A DNA stretch of 6,115 bases from Acidimicrobiales bacterium (GTDB taxonomy: Bacteria; Actinomycetota; Acidimicrobiia; Acidimicrobiales; JAKAVM01). Positions 5,279-6,115 of this stretch are shown piece after piece; within the stretch, counting starts at the first letter, position 1, and the number at the start of each line of letters is the position of its first letter. A program made the position numbers and the translations under genes. The stretch covers positions 1 to 6,115 of the forward strand of contig DAIDIS010000123.1 of assembly GCA_027451785.1 (NCBI GenBank), in the 5' to 3' direction. The notes under the pieces were generated by a model. It ran no database searches and was not told the DNA's origin. It saw only the letters and a program-made list of their open reading frames with translations.

Positions 5279-6115
5279 CTAGGTTTTCTGGTTGCCCGGT
5301 ACTTGATATGGGTCTCCGAGGAAACTCCTCAGTGAGTCGACTATGTCGAGAGCATTAGTGTCCGACGCACTTACTTGACCCCGCATTAATGGGTTCTTCA
5401 ACCAGATCGACCTATTCCCGATGGCTTCCTTCACTCCGCTTTTCAGCCTTGCAAGGTCCGGCCGTTCATGTCCGGGCGGCACCTTTAGTCCCAGGAGAAT
5501 AAGTCCTTCGGCGAGTCCCGCTACTGCAGGGAAGACCCAAATGACTCGGTAGGTGCCCGATGCGTCAACGGCCCAAGCGGCGACGTAAGCGAGAGCGAGT
5601 CCGAAAAAGCTAAATGGCGCAAACGTCTTACCCAATATCTCAGCCGCACCTCCCGATCGCGGGATCAGCGCAACCATCATTGGAGCCATTGAGATCAGGA
5701 AGGCGAAGATAAGGCCTGAACCGGCGATTCCCAAGAGCACGGACTGCCAAAGGTGCGTAGAAAAGTACTCAGCTATCGTAAGGCCCGTTCCAACGAGAGG
5801 AGAAATGACGGCAACCTGTTTGCGCGTCAGTACCCTTGCTAACAAGTACCCGACGGGGATACCGACGAGAAAGAAGGTTCCCGCAGAAGTAATTCCGGCG
5901 GCGGTCTGTGCCGCAGCACCGGCGTGTTGAGCCTGTTGGAAGAAGACGATCGCTAAGTATGACGTGGCAGACACACCGGCCCAGAAAACCAAGAGAGCGG
6001 GCAGGATCACCCGGGCATTTGGAATCTTTAGAACTTCAGCAAGCTCACTTCTAATCGAGGGAATCGAACCTGAACTGCGCCTTCCCTCCAGGGGCTGCGC
6101 TACGGGCACATCCCT
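5279..6115 (-). CDS. Major facilitator superfamily transporter, C-terminal half (partial)
   Basis: The frame stays open to the right edge, so the N-terminus is outside the window. A GTG at 6109-6107 could be read as a start, but only six membrane helices follow, which fits TM7-TM12 of a 12-helix transporter preceded by the central cytoplasmic loop (PLEGRRSSGSIPSIRSEL). Counting from that GTG, the helices are near residues 34-57, 73-94, 98-115, 122-149, 165-181 and 188-210. The glycine pattern around SGLIFAFLISMAPMMVALIP and the short cytoplasmic RxxTRKQ loop after TM8 suit MFS proteins. A polar C-terminal tail of about 65 residues extends beyond the last helix, longer than in many relatives. 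It is convergent with the LysR gene across 64 nt that contain no clear terminator. The substrate is unknown; a drug or metabolite exporter is possible but not shown. Confidence 0.8.
   Translation of the reverse strand, partial: RDVPVAQPLEGRRSSGSIPSIRSELAEVLKIPNARVILPALLVFWAGVSATSYLAIVFFQQAQHAGAAAQTAAGITSAGTFFLVGIPVGYLLARVLTRKQVAVISPLVGTGLTIAEYFSTHLWQSVLLGIAGSGLIFAFLISMAPMMVALIPRSGGAAEILGKTFAPFSFFGLALAYVAAWAVDASGTYRVIWVFPAVAGLAEGLILLGLKVPPGHERPDLARLKSGVKEAIGNRSIWLKNPLMRGQVSASDTNALDIVDSLRSFLGDPYQVPGNQKT

Noticed and set aside
6040..6110. tRNA-like T-loop sequence GGTTCGATTCC on the minus strand, with a nearby GTAGCGCAG resembling a D-arm
   Set aside because: The bases flanking the TTCGATT loop do not form a 5-bp T stem, and the stretch lies inside the open transporter frame (RSSGSIPSIRSE). 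The match is a coincidence of codons.

Overview
This looks like a chromosomal segment from an actinobacterium of moderately high GC content. The methyltransferase N-terminus (YTHGHDDSVLRSHSWRT), the two-domain glyoxalase-fold protein and the Gly-rich YHYH protein all resemble actinobacterial forms. A moderate-GC lineage such as Acidimicrobiia would fit, but that is a guess. I see no mobile element, CRISPR array, rRNA or convincing tRNA.

Layout. The left part (1-1928, minus strand) reads as a small signalling operon: a secreted YHYH-domain protein, then an OmpR-family response regulator, then the first 13 codons of what looks like its sensor kinase. The kinase appears to start at a TTG overlapping the regulator's stop, and the window cuts it off. 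A 173-bp divergent intergenic region (1929-2101) follows. It holds a nested stem-loop and a long-range inverted repeat that overlaps the ribosome binding site of the plus-strand neighbour. That neighbour (2102-2536) is a small, unrecognised, membrane-anchored protein whose stop codon shares a CTAG with the stop of the convergent VOC gene.

The middle part (2533-4258, minus strand) is a probable two-gene unit: a class I SAM-dependent methyltransferase followed by a tandem-domain VOC (glyoxalase/bleomycin-resistance fold) protein. A LysR-type regulator (4330-5214, plus) diverges from it across a 71-bp gap. That gap contains a perfect T-N11-A palindrome overlapping the LysR start codon. Its centre is 66 bp upstream of a predicted leaderless start site for the methyltransferase, the classical position for a LysR recognition site. 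The natural reading is that the LysR protein represses its own gene and controls the methyltransferase and possibly the VOC gene.

The right end (5279-6115, minus) carries the C-terminal half of a major-facilitator transporter that runs off the window and converges on the LysR gene.

The most interesting points are the compact LysR/methyltransferase control region, the pairing of a YHYH protein with a two-component system, and the structured divergent leader at 1929-2101. No wholly new system can be proved from the sequence alone.
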